From positions 1 through 64,000 of the forward strand of contig JAJRRB010000062.1 of assembly GCA_024279915.1 (NCBI GenBank): a DNA stretch of 64,000 bases, given 5' to 3'. Both the position numbers and the translations under genes were made by a program. The notes below the pieces were generated by a model, which was not told the origin of the DNA, made no database searches, and was given only the letters and a program-made list of their open reading frames with translations. Positions within the stretch are counted from its first letter, which is position 1; each line of letters begins with the position of its first letter. Shown one piece after another: positions 41,573-52,100 of the stretch. The stretch is from Deltaproteobacteria bacterium (GTDB lineage Bacteria; Desulfobacterota; Desulfuromonadia; Desulfuromonadales; BM103).

Positions 41573-42563
41573 AAATCGTTATCGGCAAAGCCCTGAAGAT
41601 CAATGCCAGCACAATGGTGCCACCAACACAAAGAGAGATGTACAGGAACAACACGCGCGGCTTGAACATGGAGACAAACACTGCCATGACCGGCAAGGCT
41701 GTAACCGGCCCGCCGACCAGCATGGCGACGCCAGCACCTTTGGCCAAAGGAATCACCTGACCAGGATCGGGGAGGTAAAAACCGAAGAGCATTGAAGCAG
41801 CTGTCACCTGGGGGAGGTGCAGTGGGATAGCCGCCAGGGTCAGAGTGAAGATCGGCAAGATACCCTGCCCTTCAAGCAGACCGGTGATCCAACCATTTGG
41901 GATAAAAGTTAAAGCTACGATTTCGATCACCAAGCCGATCAAAACAAACTTGCTGATTTTCAGGCTGCCTTCCCAAAATCGCGCTAAAAACACCAAAAAC
42001 TTATTGTGGGTGCAGCGGTTAACCCGATGCGAAAGTTGCTGGCCACATTCACAGCGCAGCTGTTCAACCGGATAGTCTGGATCGTGGAAATCTCCTTGCG
42101 GCAACGCCTTACGGAAAATTTCTTCTTCAGCAAAACCTTTTCTCCGCAAAAAGTGGGTTGCGTAACCGGCAAACAGGCCCAGTAGCACAGCACAGACCAG
42201 CACTGTCAATGCCCAGTTGGTGCCCAGCATCCCGGAAAGCATGGTAAAAGAGGCAGGACTCATCAAAGGTGAGGTCACCAGCAGAGCCATGGCCGGAGCC
42301 AAAGGCAAGCCAGCGACCAAAAGTGAGATCACCAGTGGCAGAGTTGCACAGGCACAGAGGGGACTAGCCACGCCGAGCAAAGTCGCCATCGGAATAGCCA
42401 GAATCCCGTAATGAGTTAAAGCCTTGCGTATCTTGACATGCCATTTGAGTGTACGGATGACAGCTTCGAAGAAGACTCCAAGAGCCAAGTAAGGAAGAAT
42501 ATAAAGAAATTCTTCACCAAGCCCCTTGACGAGTTCGAGCAGAGTATTTGGCAAATCTTCCAT
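41571..42563 (-). CDS. Permease of the DUF318/UPF0718 (SO_0444-like) family
   Basis: 330 residues with about eight membrane helices. The conserved VASPLCACATLPL motif (about 65-77) holds paired Cys typical of this family, which includes putative Cu/Zn efflux permeases, and GLPLAPAMALLVTSPLMSP follows. A soluble loop contains CECGQQ and CTHN. The substrate is not known; metal efflux is the usual suggestion. Its TAG stop overlaps the right end of the dispersed repeat. The ribosome site before ATG 42563 is weak. Confidence 0.82.
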   Translation of the reverse strand: MEDLPNTLLELVKGLGEEFLYILPYLALGVFFEAVIRTLKWHVKIRKALTHYGILAIPMATLLGVASPLCACATLPLVISLLVAGLPLAPAMALLVTSPLMSPASFTMLSGMLGTNWALTVLVCAVLLGLFAGYATHFLRRKGFAEEEIFRKALPQGDFHDPDYPVEQLRCECGQQLSHRVNRCTHNKFLVFLARFWEGSLKISKFVLIGLVIEIVALTFIPNGWITGLLEGQGILPIFTLTLAAIPLHLPQVTAASMLFGFYLPDPGQVIPLAKGAGVAMLVGGPVTALPVMAVFVSMFKPRVLFLYISLCVGGTIVLALIFRALPITI

Positions 42564-43118
42564 TGATCAATTCCAGTAAAGGTCAGGTTTCTGTCTGACG
42601 AATATTCACAAAACAGTTTTCTGACCGTTAGAAGCCTGCATTTGAGCCCTGTTCAAAGCCAGTTCATTGACTATCAATCACAGGCTGCCAGGTGAAATAA
42701 AAACAACTCCTGCTTACTTAGCAAGAGCCGTTCCCAATTCTTGAGACACTGTAGTTAAACTGCTTGAACAGTAAAATCCGAGCGAGCGAGCAGCCTGTCG
42801 GACAATCAATGAGCTGGCTGCAAATTAGCCTGTTTGGCCCATATCTCAGCTCCTTTTCGACCAATAGCTACGGCTATTACTTTCAAATGAGCTAAAATCT
42901 GGCCTCAAACATTCAAATTTTCGCTTCAGCCCTGATAATCCGAAAAGCTGCTAGCATATAAAATAGAGGACGAATTTTCAGATTCATCTTGCCAAGATCG
43001 TTTCTATGCATTAAAAACTTCCCAAACAATCGAGTTTTATTACCAGATGGTGCATTTCCTGACAAGCTTTTTCCCGAACTGGTGTTATAATCGGTTGTCA
43101 ATTAAGGAGGAGTGTGTA
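42564..43118 (+). other. Long gene-free interval upstream of the methyltransferase
   Basis: About 555 bases. No convincing gene or RNA was found. AATAGCTACGGCTATT near 42865-42880 is a short hairpin. TATAAT at 43086-43091 is a likely -10 box for the gene at 43119, but no -35 with good spacing was seen. Confidence 0.45.
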
Positions 43119-43907
43119 ATGACGCGTGAATTTAAGAACAAGGTCAGAGAACAATTTGGCAAAGCAGCCGATGGCTACATCCATGACAAGGGTTTCTCCA
43201 CAGGGGACGATCTAGACTCTATGGTACGCCTGCTACAACCTATGCCTGATGACAACATGCTTGATGTTGCCTGCGGCGGTGGGCATACCGCTCTACGTTT
43301 CTCGCCTCTGGTCCGCAGTGTCGTTGCCTCTGACCTGACCATGGTCATGCTGAAAAAGGCCCAGGAGCATATCAGTGAAGAAGGCGGCGTGGACAATATT
43401 ACTTTTCGTGAAGCGGACGCCGAAGACCTGCCCTTTCCAGCTGGAGCCTTCACCCTGTTGACCTGTCGCGTTGCTCCCCATCATTTCCCAGATATTGCAC
43501 GAGCCTTGAGCGAATTTCATCGCGTGCTACGCCGTGGCGGACGGATAGCCATCGTCGATACAGTTTTGCACGACGATCCGGAAATTGCCGAATGGTATCA
43601 GACCATGGAAAAGATGCGGGATCCAACTCATATCCAGGCCTTTACCGAAGAAGCATGGCGCGAAATGATACAGGAGGCTGGGTTCATCTTGCATGAAACA
43701 GCAATCATCCCGAAGACGCATGATTTCCCGACATGGGCGAAACGCGCCGGCATGAAACGTGATGCGATTTCCGAACTCAATAAGTTTTTCGTGGAAGCTC
43801 CGGAAAAAGTTCAGGATTACTTTCAGATCGAAACCTTTGCCGGAGAAGTTGAGGCCTATACAGACCGCAAGGTTCTGGTTTATGCCAGTCGGCCTCCGAA
43901 GAAGTAA
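43119..43907 (+). CDS. Class I SAM-dependent methyltransferase (UbiE-like)
   Basis: 262 residues from ATG 43119, chosen because AAGGAGGAG lies 7-8 bases upstream. The SAM-binding motif LDVACGGGHTALRF (about 49-62), a DAEDLPFP motif (about 104) and the HRVLRRGGRIAIVD segment are typical of UbiE-type enzymes. The substrate is unknown. It is followed by the three genes of an ABC exporter, with 29 bases between it and the first. Confidence 0.85.
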   Translation: MTREFKNKVREQFGKAADGYIHDKGFSTGDDLDSMVRLLQPMPDDNMLDVACGGGHTALRFSPLVRSVVASDLTMVMLKKAQEHISEEGGVDNITFREADAEDLPFPAGAFTLLTCRVAPHHFPDIARALSEFHRVLRRGGRIAIVDTVLHDDPEIAEWYQTMEKMRDPTHIQAFTEEAWREMIQEAGFILHETAIIPKTHDFPTWAKRAGMKRDAISELNKFFVEAPEKVQDYFQIETFAGEVEAYTDRKVLVYASRPPKK

Positions 43908-43936
43908 TTCAATGACAAAAAGCTGTAAGATTGATC

Positions 43937-45160
43937 ATGCTGCTAACCCTGGCCTTTCGCAATCTCTGGCGTAACCGGCGACGCACCCTGCTGACTCTTT
44001 CAGCAATGGTAGTTTCAGCTGCGTTGCTGATTCTTGCGCTCGGCGTCTTTTCTGGCATGTTTAAGGATATGCTGGCTTCGGCGACCGAGCAATACTATGG
44101 CCACTTGGTCATTGCTCATCCCGAGTACCACCTGCGTCGCGACCTTTACGCTCACCTCCCTATCGACATTGTTGACCTACCAGCCATAGATAGAGAGCTT
44201 GCAATAACCGGGAAGTCGCCGCGTTTGCGTAGCTTCGGCCTGCTCTCCCGCCCTGAGACCAGTCAACCAGTCGAGCTGCTCGGCATCATCCCTGAACTGG
44301 AGCAACAGGTCACCTCGCTACAGCGTCAGCTGACGGCAGGGCATTATCCCACAGCAGAGGAACACAACGGCGCTCTGATCGGTCAGGGACTCGCACATAA
44401 GATGAAAGTGCAACCGGGTGACGAGCTGGTTTTCATTACCCAGGCCGCCGACGGGTCGATTGGCAATGACCTGCTGATCGTCAGCGGCATCTTCGCCACC
44501 GGCGACAGCAGGCATGACAATAACCTGGTACTGGCACCGCTGCCATGGCTACAACAGGTTCTGGTCTTACCAGGACGTATCCACGAAGTTGCTATGGTCA
44601 TTGACGACCCCATGATCGCCGCCCAGGTTGCTGACAGGATGGCCCCGCACCTGTCTGGAAATATCGAGGTCCTCGACTGGGGTGACTTGCTGCCAGAGAT
44701 GCGCGAGGTCATTGCCGCCTATGATGTCAGCCGCATGATCATTGTCACAATCCTGTACATGGCCACTGGTCTCGGCATCCTCAATACTTTTTTCATGTCG
44801 GTTATGGAACGGACCCGAGAATTTGGCATTCTCATGGCACAGGGGATGCGCCCCTGGAGCATCCGCGGTCTGGTACTGTTAGAGACTCTACTGCTCAGCA
44901 TCATAGCCCTGGCTATCGGACTGTTCTGCGGGGCTATCATGACCCTCTACATGCAGCAGGTTGGCATCGACCTGTCCGCATATATCACACCGGTCACATA
45001 CGCCGGTGGCACCATCCTGCCGCGTCTGCATGCGGTTTTTGAATCAGGTAATTTTCTGGTCCCCGCGGGAATGCTCTTGCTTGTCAGTCTCTTTGCTGGT
45101 TTCCTGCCAGCCAATCGGGCGGCACGCCTCGACCCGGTAGCCGCGGTACGTGAGGACTGA
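43937..45160 (+). CDS. ABC transporter permease, LolCE/MacB-FtsX type (first)
   Basis: 407 residues from ATG 43937 (a TTG at 43931 is also possible). A helix near the N-terminus (about 18-40), a large periplasmic domain (about 45-265) and three C-terminal helices (FtsX-type) define the LolC/E and MacB permeases. The RNRRRTLLT N-terminal motif is typical. It is coupled to the next permease by a 1-base overlap (TGATG at 45158-45162). Together with the ATPase it should export a lipoprotein or small molecule from the inner membrane. Confidence 0.88.
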   Translation: MLLTLAFRNLWRNRRRTLLTLSAMVVSAALLILALGVFSGMFKDMLASATEQYYGHLVIAHPEYHLRRDLYAHLPIDIVDLPAIDRELAITGKSPRLRSFGLLSRPETSQPVELLGIIPELEQQVTSLQRQLTAGHYPTAEEHNGALIGQGLAHKMKVQPGDELVFITQAADGSIGNDLLIVSGIFATGDSRHDNNLVLAPLPWLQQVLVLPGRIHEVAMVIDDPMIAAQVADRMAPHLSGNIEVLDWGDLLPEMREVIAAYDVSRMIIVTILYMATGLGILNTFFMSVMERTREFGILMAQGMRPWSIRGLVLLETLLLSIIALAIGLFCGAIMTLYMQQVGIDLSAYITPVTYAGGTILPRLHAVFESGNFLVPAGMLLLVSLFAGFLPANRAARLDPVAAVRED

Positions 45161-46395
45161 TGATAGATTACTTCCACCTCGCCTGGAAAAATCTCTGGCG
45201 CAATCGGCGTCGAACCATTATCACCCTGGCAGCAATCGCTTTCAGTATCATGCTGGTGCAGGCTTTGCACAATCTCTCTGCCGGCGTCTATGCTGGCATG
45301 GTTGATAGCGGCGTGAGGGCCGGTTCCGGACATATTGCAGTTTATCAACAAAACTACCTTGCGGGTCGTGAGGAAGCGTTGCATTTCAAAGATCTCAATC
45401 TGGTCTCTGAGATTGAAATGATTGATGGCGTTGAGCAGGTTCTGCCGCGCCTCTATATCCCGGCCCTGGCACAATCAAGTCGAGAAAGCCGTGGTATTCT
45501 GCTGATCGGCGTCGATCCTGAGCGTGAACGTCAGATCAACCCATTTCTAAAATCACTTACCGAAGACGCTATGATCCGTTCTGCCGATTCGCGCGATGCA
45601 GTAGTCGGCGCGCGCCTGCTTGACGAACTGCAGATCAAACCGGGTCAGAAGTTCGTTGTCACCGCGCAGCACCAGGATGGAACCTTGCACAGCGAGCTAT
45701 TGCGTGTACGAGGGGTGGTCAGCTCAGGTATGAAAGATATTGACGGCTCACTGATTTTGGTAGGCCGTGAGCGGGCCGGTCTGCTTACCGGCAGTTCCAG
45801 TTCAGTTCATGAACTGGCCGTTATTTTATCTAATCCAAGCTATGAACAATCGGTACTGGGGCAAATCACAACAATGCTTGCAGCTCGTCCAGACATCGAA
45901 GCCGTGAGTTGGGAACGCGCTATGCCGAACCTGGCGAATGCGATCAAGCTGGATTACGCCAGCCAGAAATTCATTTTTCTGATTATACTGCTCATCGTCA
46001 CAATCGGGGTAATCAACACCCTGCTCATGTCAGTCATGGAGCGCATGCGTGAATTCGGTGTCATCCTCGCCCTGGGCAGTAAACCGATGGTCCTGCGTGG
46101 CATGATCATGCTTGAGGCCCTGTCACTCGGGCTACTCGCTGCTGCCTTCGGCACACTGCTCGGCAGTCTTGCGACCTGGTACCTGGTTGCAGTCGGCATC
46201 AATCTGGCTGACCTTGTCCCAGAAACACTAGAGTTCGGGGGCGTCATCTTCGATCCGATTCTGCGTGCAAACTGGAATCCTGGCTGGATGATCCAGATCG
46301 CCATCTACGTAGTCGGTTTGACACTACTGGCGGCCCTTTATCCGGCCATTAAAGCAGGACGCATCACCCCGGTGGAGGGGATGCGGCATCATTAA
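45160..46395 (+). CDS. ABC transporter permease, LolCE/MacB-FtsX type (second)
   Basis: 411 residues, a paralogue of the permease at 43937 with the same helix order and the NLWRNRRRTIITL start. The periplasmic domain is about 210 residues and the FtsX domain is at the C-terminus. It overlaps the first gene by 1 base and is 35 bases before the ATPase, so the three form one transporter. The two different permeases suggest a LolC/LolE-type heterodimer. Confidence 0.88.
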   Translation: MIDYFHLAWKNLWRNRRRTIITLAAIAFSIMLVQALHNLSAGVYAGMVDSGVRAGSGHIAVYQQNYLAGREEALHFKDLNLVSEIEMIDGVEQVLPRLYIPALAQSSRESRGILLIGVDPERERQINPFLKSLTEDAMIRSADSRDAVVGARLLDELQIKPGQKFVVTAQHQDGTLHSELLRVRGVVSSGMKDIDGSLILVGRERAGLLTGSSSSVHELAVILSNPSYEQSVLGQITTMLAARPDIEAVSWERAMPNLANAIKLDYASQKFIFLIILLIVTIGVINTLLMSVMERMREFGVILALGSKPMVLRGMIMLEALSLGLLAAAFGTLLGSLATWYLVAVGINLADLVPETLEFGGVIFDPILRANWNPGWMIQIAIYVVGLTLLAALYPAIKAGRITPVEGMRHH

Positions 46396-46430
46396 ACCCT
46401 AAGACAACAGAGTGATCGTTGGGTATCCTA

Positions 46431-47120
46431 ATGTCATTGATCGAGCTAAAAAGCGTTTCCAAAATCTATCGTTTGGGCAGCCAGGAAGTGCAAGCCCTGA
46501 CTGATTTGTCTCTCACCTTCGACGCAGGCGAATTCGCCGTACTGGCTGGGCCGTCGGGAAGCGGCAAAACAACGGCATTGAACCTGATTGGCTGCCTGGA
46601 TCGTCCGTCGACAGGCCAGGTTATTGTCAGTGGTATCGACCTTGGCACAGCGAGTCCCCGGCAACTTGCCGATTTCCGTCTGCAACATATCGGTTTCATC
46701 TTTCAGTCGTACAACCTGATTCCGGTCTTAACTGCTGCTGAGAACGCAGAGTTCACACTTATGTTGCAGAAGGTTCCAAAACGTCTCCGTCGTGAAAAAG
46801 TCTGTAAGCTGTTTGCCGATCTTGGCATCGACGGCCTGGAAGATCGACGCCCATCCGACCTCTCCGGAGGACAACAGCAACGGGTCGCTATCGCCAGGGC
46901 TATGGCCGCAAACCCGCAGGTCATTCTGGCGGACGAGCCAACCGCAAACCTCGACTCTCACACCGCAGAAGATCTTCTCGATCTGATGCGTCAGCTCAAT
47001 CAGGAAAAAGGCACCACTTTTATCTTCAGCTCCCACGACGACAGGGTTATCTCCCAGGCCAGGCGGGTGATCCGTCTCGAGGATGGATACCTCGCTGAGG
47101 ACATCAGGATCACCATGTAA
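46431..47120 (+). CDS. ABC transporter ATP-binding protein, LolD/MacB type
   Basis: 229 residues from ATG 46431. Walker A GPSGSGKTT (about 36-44), the Q-loop, signature LSGGQQQR (about 138-145), Walker B VILADEPTANL and the H-loop SSHD are all intact. It belongs to the LolD/MacB-like exporter group. It powers the two upstream permeases. The ribosome site is poor. Confidence 0.9.
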   Translation: MSLIELKSVSKIYRLGSQEVQALTDLSLTFDAGEFAVLAGPSGSGKTTALNLIGCLDRPSTGQVIVSGIDLGTASPRQLADFRLQHIGFIFQSYNLIPVLTAAENAEFTLMLQKVPKRLRREKVCKLFADLGIDGLEDRRPSDLSGGQQQRVAIARAMAANPQVILADEPTANLDSHTAEDLLDLMRQLNQEKGTTFIFSSHDDRVISQARRVIRLEDGYLAEDIRITM

Positions 47121-47232
47121 AAGAAGTCTGTCTTAAAACACTTTGCCCCTTTGCAACGCAAACAGGTAGTTCTTTTTCAAGGGGCATTTCTGCTTGCTAT
47201 AACCTTTTATCTATGAAATTCAAGTGGAACGA

Positions 47233-47260
47233 TTGCAAGCAGGCAAACACCTGCTATGAT
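47233..47260 (+). promoter_or_regulatory. Candidate sigma70 promoter of the OmpA-like gene
   Basis: TTGCAA (47233-47238), a 16-base spacer and TATGAT (47255-47260), about 65 bases before the start codon. An AGGCAAACACCT inverted repeat overlaps the spacer. Confidence 0.5.
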
Positions 47261-47325
47261 TCCTGAATCAAGCAGTTAGAGCAAATTAAGACAGGTCTTT
47301 ACCTATCTATGGAGGAGGTCGGTGT

Positions 47326-48495
47326 ATGAGGTATTATAAAATTGGCTTAATGGCAGCCTTGGTTGCGACACTATGCATGGCAGGTACGGTGTACGCTGGA
47401 CAACGCGAGGGAGCATTCAGTCTTTCGCCAATGGTTGGCTATCATGGCTTTGAAGGGGATCAGAACACAAATGACTCCGTAGTTGGAGGATTCTCTCTCG
47501 GCTACAATATCAGCAAGCGATGGTCCGCAGAGCTTGAACTTCGTTATACACCAACGGAAACAGACCTGTCCGGGGCTTCAGATGAGGATATCGACATCTG
47601 GTCTTTTGGCATGAATGCACTCTATCATTTCAATCCTGACGGTCCCTTTGTACCCTATGTATCCGCCGGTTTTGGTGGCATGTACTTCGATGTTGACGGC
47701 TACGATGACGATACAGACTACATGATGAACTGGGGCGTCGGCGCCAAATACTTTTTAAGTGAGAATACTGCTCTGCGCATGGATCTGCGTCACGTCATCG
47801 ATTTTCACTCCGACCGTGACTGGGACCACAATGGCGATGACAACATCGATAATAACTTTCTTGCAATGGCTGGCCTCTACTGGCAATTTGGCGGCATCAT
47901 GCCATCCCCACCACCTCCACTCGACAGCGATAGAGACGGCATCCCCGACATCCGTGATAAATGCCCTGACACACCACTAGGCGTTATGGTTGATGCTGTA
48001 GGTTGTCCTCCAGTCGAAAAGTCTCCACCACCACCCAAGAAGGTTGTTGACGGTGATGATGATGGTGACGGCGTACTCAATAGTCGCGACAAGTGTCCCG
48101 GTACAGAGAAAGGTATGATTGTTGACAAGGACGGTTGCCCAATCAAGTTCACCATGCAGATTGAATTTGATTTTGACAAATCGGAAGTCCGCCCCGAGTA
48201 CCACGAGAAACTACGTGAAGCGGCTGATTTCATCAACAAATACCCAGAGATCAGGTTCCTGATTGCCGGTCATACCGACAGTAAAGGACCAGATGAATAC
48301 AACCAGAAGCTATCCAAACGTCGTGCTGCCACAGTCAAAAAATACCTGGTTGAGAAATTCGGAATTGCTGCCCACCTGATGACACCGCGCGGTTACGGAG
48401 AAAGTCAACCGATAGACACGAACGAAACAGAGGAAGGCCGCCAGAAGAACCGTCGCGTTGAGGTGATTCTTGTGATCACTCCACCAGAAGGATAG
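47326..48495 (+). CDS. OmpA/OprF-like outer membrane protein with calcium-type repeats
   Basis: 389 residues. A signal peptide (residues 1-24, ending VYA) leads to an eight-strand beta-barrel (about 25-188). A linker with proline runs and two thrombospondin-type-3-like Asp repeats (about 202-265, with DSDRDGIPDIRDKCPDT) comes next, then a C-terminal OmpA peptidoglycan-binding domain (about 270-385, with FDFDKSEVRPEY and TDSKG...NQKLSKRRA). It ties outer membrane to peptidoglycan. GGAGGAGG precedes the start and a strong terminator follows. Confidence 0.9.
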   Translation: MRYYKIGLMAALVATLCMAGTVYAGQREGAFSLSPMVGYHGFEGDQNTNDSVVGGFSLGYNISKRWSAELELRYTPTETDLSGASDEDIDIWSFGMNALYHFNPDGPFVPYVSAGFGGMYFDVDGYDDDTDYMMNWGVGAKYFLSENTALRMDLRHVIDFHSDRDWDHNGDDNIDNNFLAMAGLYWQFGGIMPSPPPPLDSDRDGIPDIRDKCPDTPLGVMVDAVGCPPVEKSPPPPKKVVDGDDDGDGVLNSRDKCPGTEKGMIVDKDGCPIKFTMQIEFDFDKSEVRPEYHEKLREAADFINKYPEIRFLIAGHTDSKGPDEYNQKLSKRRAATVKKYLVEKFGIAAHLMTPRGYGESQPIDTNETEEGRQKNRRVEVILVITPPEG

Positions 48496-48529
48496 TCACG
48501 ACTGAAGTTATTGCAGGCAGAAGAAGGAC

Positions 48530-48560
48530 AAAGGGCCGATACATTAAGTATCGGCCCTTT
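48530..48560 (+). terminator. Intrinsic terminator after the OmpA-like gene
   Basis: AAAGGGCCGATAC pairs perfectly with GTATCGGCCCTTT around ATTAA. Confidence 0.9.
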
Positions 48561-48698
48561 CTGGTAACGCAAAGTGGTAAAACATCTGTCATCCTCGAAT
48601 GGTTTTATCGGGGATCCATCTTTTAAGGTCTGGATTCCCGATTACACCCTCGGGAATGACAATCTTTAATCGTAACCTGAATAGCAACTACTTAAATA

Positions 48699-49145
48699 TC
48701 AGGCCAGTTGGAACAAGTTTCTTTTCTCATCGACACTATGATTTATAAAACTAAGTTGCGCAGCATTCCTGCCATCACGTCCTTCACGCGCCCAGATCAC
48801 CTTAGCAGTTAACCGCACCTGATCCCTTCCCTGCACATCGACATAGAGGGAGATCTCCTGGTCTGTCTTCAAACAGGCTGAACTCTCCATAAAAGCGTAC
48901 GCCTTGCTAATGGAGATCAACCGACCTGGAATAGGGATGTCATCTTCTTTACTGAGAAAAATGTGGACTGCCCAGTCAATTGTTTTTTTGTCTTCTTCTG
49001 TCGTTTGATCGGAGGCAGAGATTACTGGGATAATTTGGTTTTTCTTACGCAGGGCAAGGACGAAGTTGCGGATCACCCAGAGGAAGAAACCGACGACGGA
49101 AAGCATGGCGATGTAGCTGAGGGCGATGTTGGATTTCATGGCCAT
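48699..49145 (-). CDS. Membrane-anchored PilZ domain protein
   Basis: 148 residues: an N-terminal membrane helix (about 9-30) and a PilZ-like beta-barrel domain (about 55-145). The classic RxxxR motif is not clear, so c-di-GMP binding may be weak or lost. It follows the pilus-tip gene cluster (pilVWX-pilY1) on the same strand, 45 bases past its end, so a role in pilus regulation is plausible. Function is inferred. Confidence 0.6.
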   Translation of the reverse strand: MAMKSNIALSYIAMLSVVGFFLWVIRNFVLALRKKNQIIPVISASDQTTEEDKKTIDWAVHIFLSKEDDIPIPGRLISISKAYAFMESSACLKTDQEISLYVDVQGRDQVRLTAKVIWAREGRDGRNAAQLSFINHSVDEKRNLFQLA

Positions 49146-49190
49146 ATCAAAACAAGTAAGATGTCGGTCAACTTCGTTCTCGACGAAGAA

Positions 49191-52100
49191 TTATTTGATT
49201 TGGCGCCAGTAGTAGCGCCTGAGGACTGCATTGTTATCTACATCTATCATTAACAACTTGCCAGCAGAACCGACCACCAGTGTGGTTACGTCACCAATTG
49301 TGGTCAAAACCAGGTCCGGTGTAACTGAAGTACCAATGGTAGCAGACCTGTCTGTTTTGGTCAGTTCGTCATCGCTACCATCAAGATTCATCACCGCCGC
49401 ACCGGTTCTGTGGTCAACGGCATACAGTCGAGAAACACCTAAGTCAAATTCTGTTGTGCAGGGGTCGTTTGAAACAGAGGTATCCACGCCCGGCGTGAAG
49501 GTATTAAAAAAGACCTTGCCATCGATGACCTTGGGTGATGATGTAATCTTTTCTCCATCATGTTCCATACGAATAAACCAACCGGAGCCATCGTTGAGTG
49601 CTGAATTGACAGTCGCTTTTTGCGCTGCTGTGCCATCCTGAACCAGGTTGTCGGTCACATCGACCAAGTCAGTAACAAAATCAACATTCTTATAAACGAC
49701 GTCACCATTTACGTCGACGATATCATTACCATCTGCGTCTTCTGCCGGATCCCACTTGTTACAAATCGTATAAAAGGCATCGACATTGTCGGTGTTAGTC
49801 AAATGTTCACGATCGCCGGTTCCGAAGTAGAGGCACTCACCGTCATACTCAATGGTGGCATCCGGCTTGGTCATGAATTTCTGCCCCAGAGGATCAGTCG
49901 TCGCAACACTGCTTGTGTTTACGTAATCGACCGTTGCGGGCAAATCGAGCAGAACCAGTTTCTCCCACTTATCATCGGTAGCATCATATTTTGCACCGAA
50001 TACTTTGCCACCTAGATCGCCGGCGTAAGCACGGTTGATATAGTCACTGTCGGTGGCATCAAACGCTGTGACATCGAGAATCGAATGCTGCATCTCCGGC
50101 AAGCTGGTATCGAGGTTAATCCAGTTGCCGCCGTTAATATTCAAGCCGACCAAGGATCCGGTTAGTGCATTAATGGTGTAGATGGCACGTCCTGTTATTT
50201 CAGTTGGTTGCGGTATAGATGCAGGAAAGGTGTTGGTCTCATAGCGAGGATCGTAGCCACCCGCCAACAGGAACACATCTTCAAACGTCTCAGTGCCACT
50301 ATCAAGGTAGCGTACTCGTTTTCGCTGAGGTTTTGCCCAAGATTGGCCGAGGACAGCCTCGTCACCATCAGCATTCTGCAGCTTTTGTTCAATCACCTGG
50401 TATTTCCAATAAGGATCTGCAGGGTCAGTGACGTCGAGAGCATAATAACGTTCACCCCCGCGCCCTTCGCCGAAGAACAACATCTTGACAGTGCTCCCGC
50501 CATCAACAAGAGTTTCAATTACGGGAGAACCATCAACAAAATAGTCATGGGAGCCACTCTCCAGAAGATGCAGGCGGGTCAACTGCTTTGGTGGAACAAA
50601 AGCCCATTCCTCACCTCCATCTTCAGCACAGATCACATGTAACATACCGTCATTAGCACCGACAAAAATATAGTCATCCGGGGTATTGCCATCACCATTG
50701 CAATCCTGAGTATAGCTTTCCACTAATGGTTCGGAGTGGACGATATCCCCCAAAGTCCAAGGAGCTATCGTGCCATCAGCGTAGATCACATCTGTCCCAT
50801 CAAGCGTTAAGTTGACAAGGTCGTCAGGAGGTGTGGTCGGATAAATTGCAGTGAGGAGGGCTTCCAGTCGATTATTGGTTGTGGTTTTAAATTCATTATT
50901 CTGGTGGCTAAGTTTCCGCTGCGTTGCGTTACTCGAGGTATCAATGTAATTGGCAGTCTCATCGACATAGGTATACGTATAAACATTACGGCTATTATTG
51001 CTATTCAGACGCTCTCCACCCCCCCCTTTGCTAACGTCCAAGACGTCGGCTGCGCTAGACCAGTAAGACTGGGCTGTGGGCTTGATATAACCCTCCTTGC
51101 CAGCAATATAGCCAGCTGCAGTTGGATCAGTTGGATAAGTGGCTACAACGTCATTAACGTCCAGCAAGACGCCATCTACTAAATTATATGCCTTCAGGTT
51201 ACCCATCCAGCGGCCATCTGATTGCGGCTTGAAGAAGGGCATGTAGACCTTATTGCCAGCCTGAATCTGGTTGTCGGGATTACGGGGAATCACCGGAGGA
51301 GCATAGGTGGCGTTGGCTTCCGCTGCTACACTAGCCAAAATTTCTTCTAAGACAGTTGTCAATTCACCAGCATCGGCCGCAGATTTGTACAACCCGCCAC
51401 CATTATCAGCAGTGTCTTCCAGAAGCTGTTGCTCTGTCGCGAAGCCAATTGTATGGGTGCGTATGAATTGCGTCTTATATTCGTCGCCACTCGATATAAG
51501 AGATGTTTTGCAGTTATTATGAAAAAGATAATAGGCGACATCGTCGAGATAATCAGAGCCATAACCCTCATCATCATCACCAGGATAAGAGTCATACAAG
51601 TTGTCGTCACTTTGACTTCCAGGTTCGTCACAACCATTTGGATCACAACCATCCCCATCCGCGTCACCGCTAGCAGCACTACCATCTATGTAGATCTCCG
51701 TTGACAGTTTATCATCCAGATCAAAAGTAGGAGCACCGTCCGTCATAAGAATAATGTAATTTTTTTGGCAGGAATAATCTACAGGTGATTCGTAAGTAAT
51801 ATTGTTGAACCAACTCGTTTCCCCTGCGAAATAAAGGCCCGCTTCAGCAAGGGTTTCCGCCAGCGGGGTAAAGGTATAATTGTCACTATCCGTTGATGGG
51901 TCTATGGCATCTATTGCAGTGACAATTGTTGAGTTGTCATCTCGGGACTCACACGGCTCAACTATATAACCACCATTTTTATTAGAATTGAATTTCATCA
52001 AACCGAAACGAACATTTTCATTGTCCGAATCATTAACCAAATCCGTTACAACACGCTTAGCAATCGACAAACGTGTTTCTCCATCGATCTCGTTAAGAAC

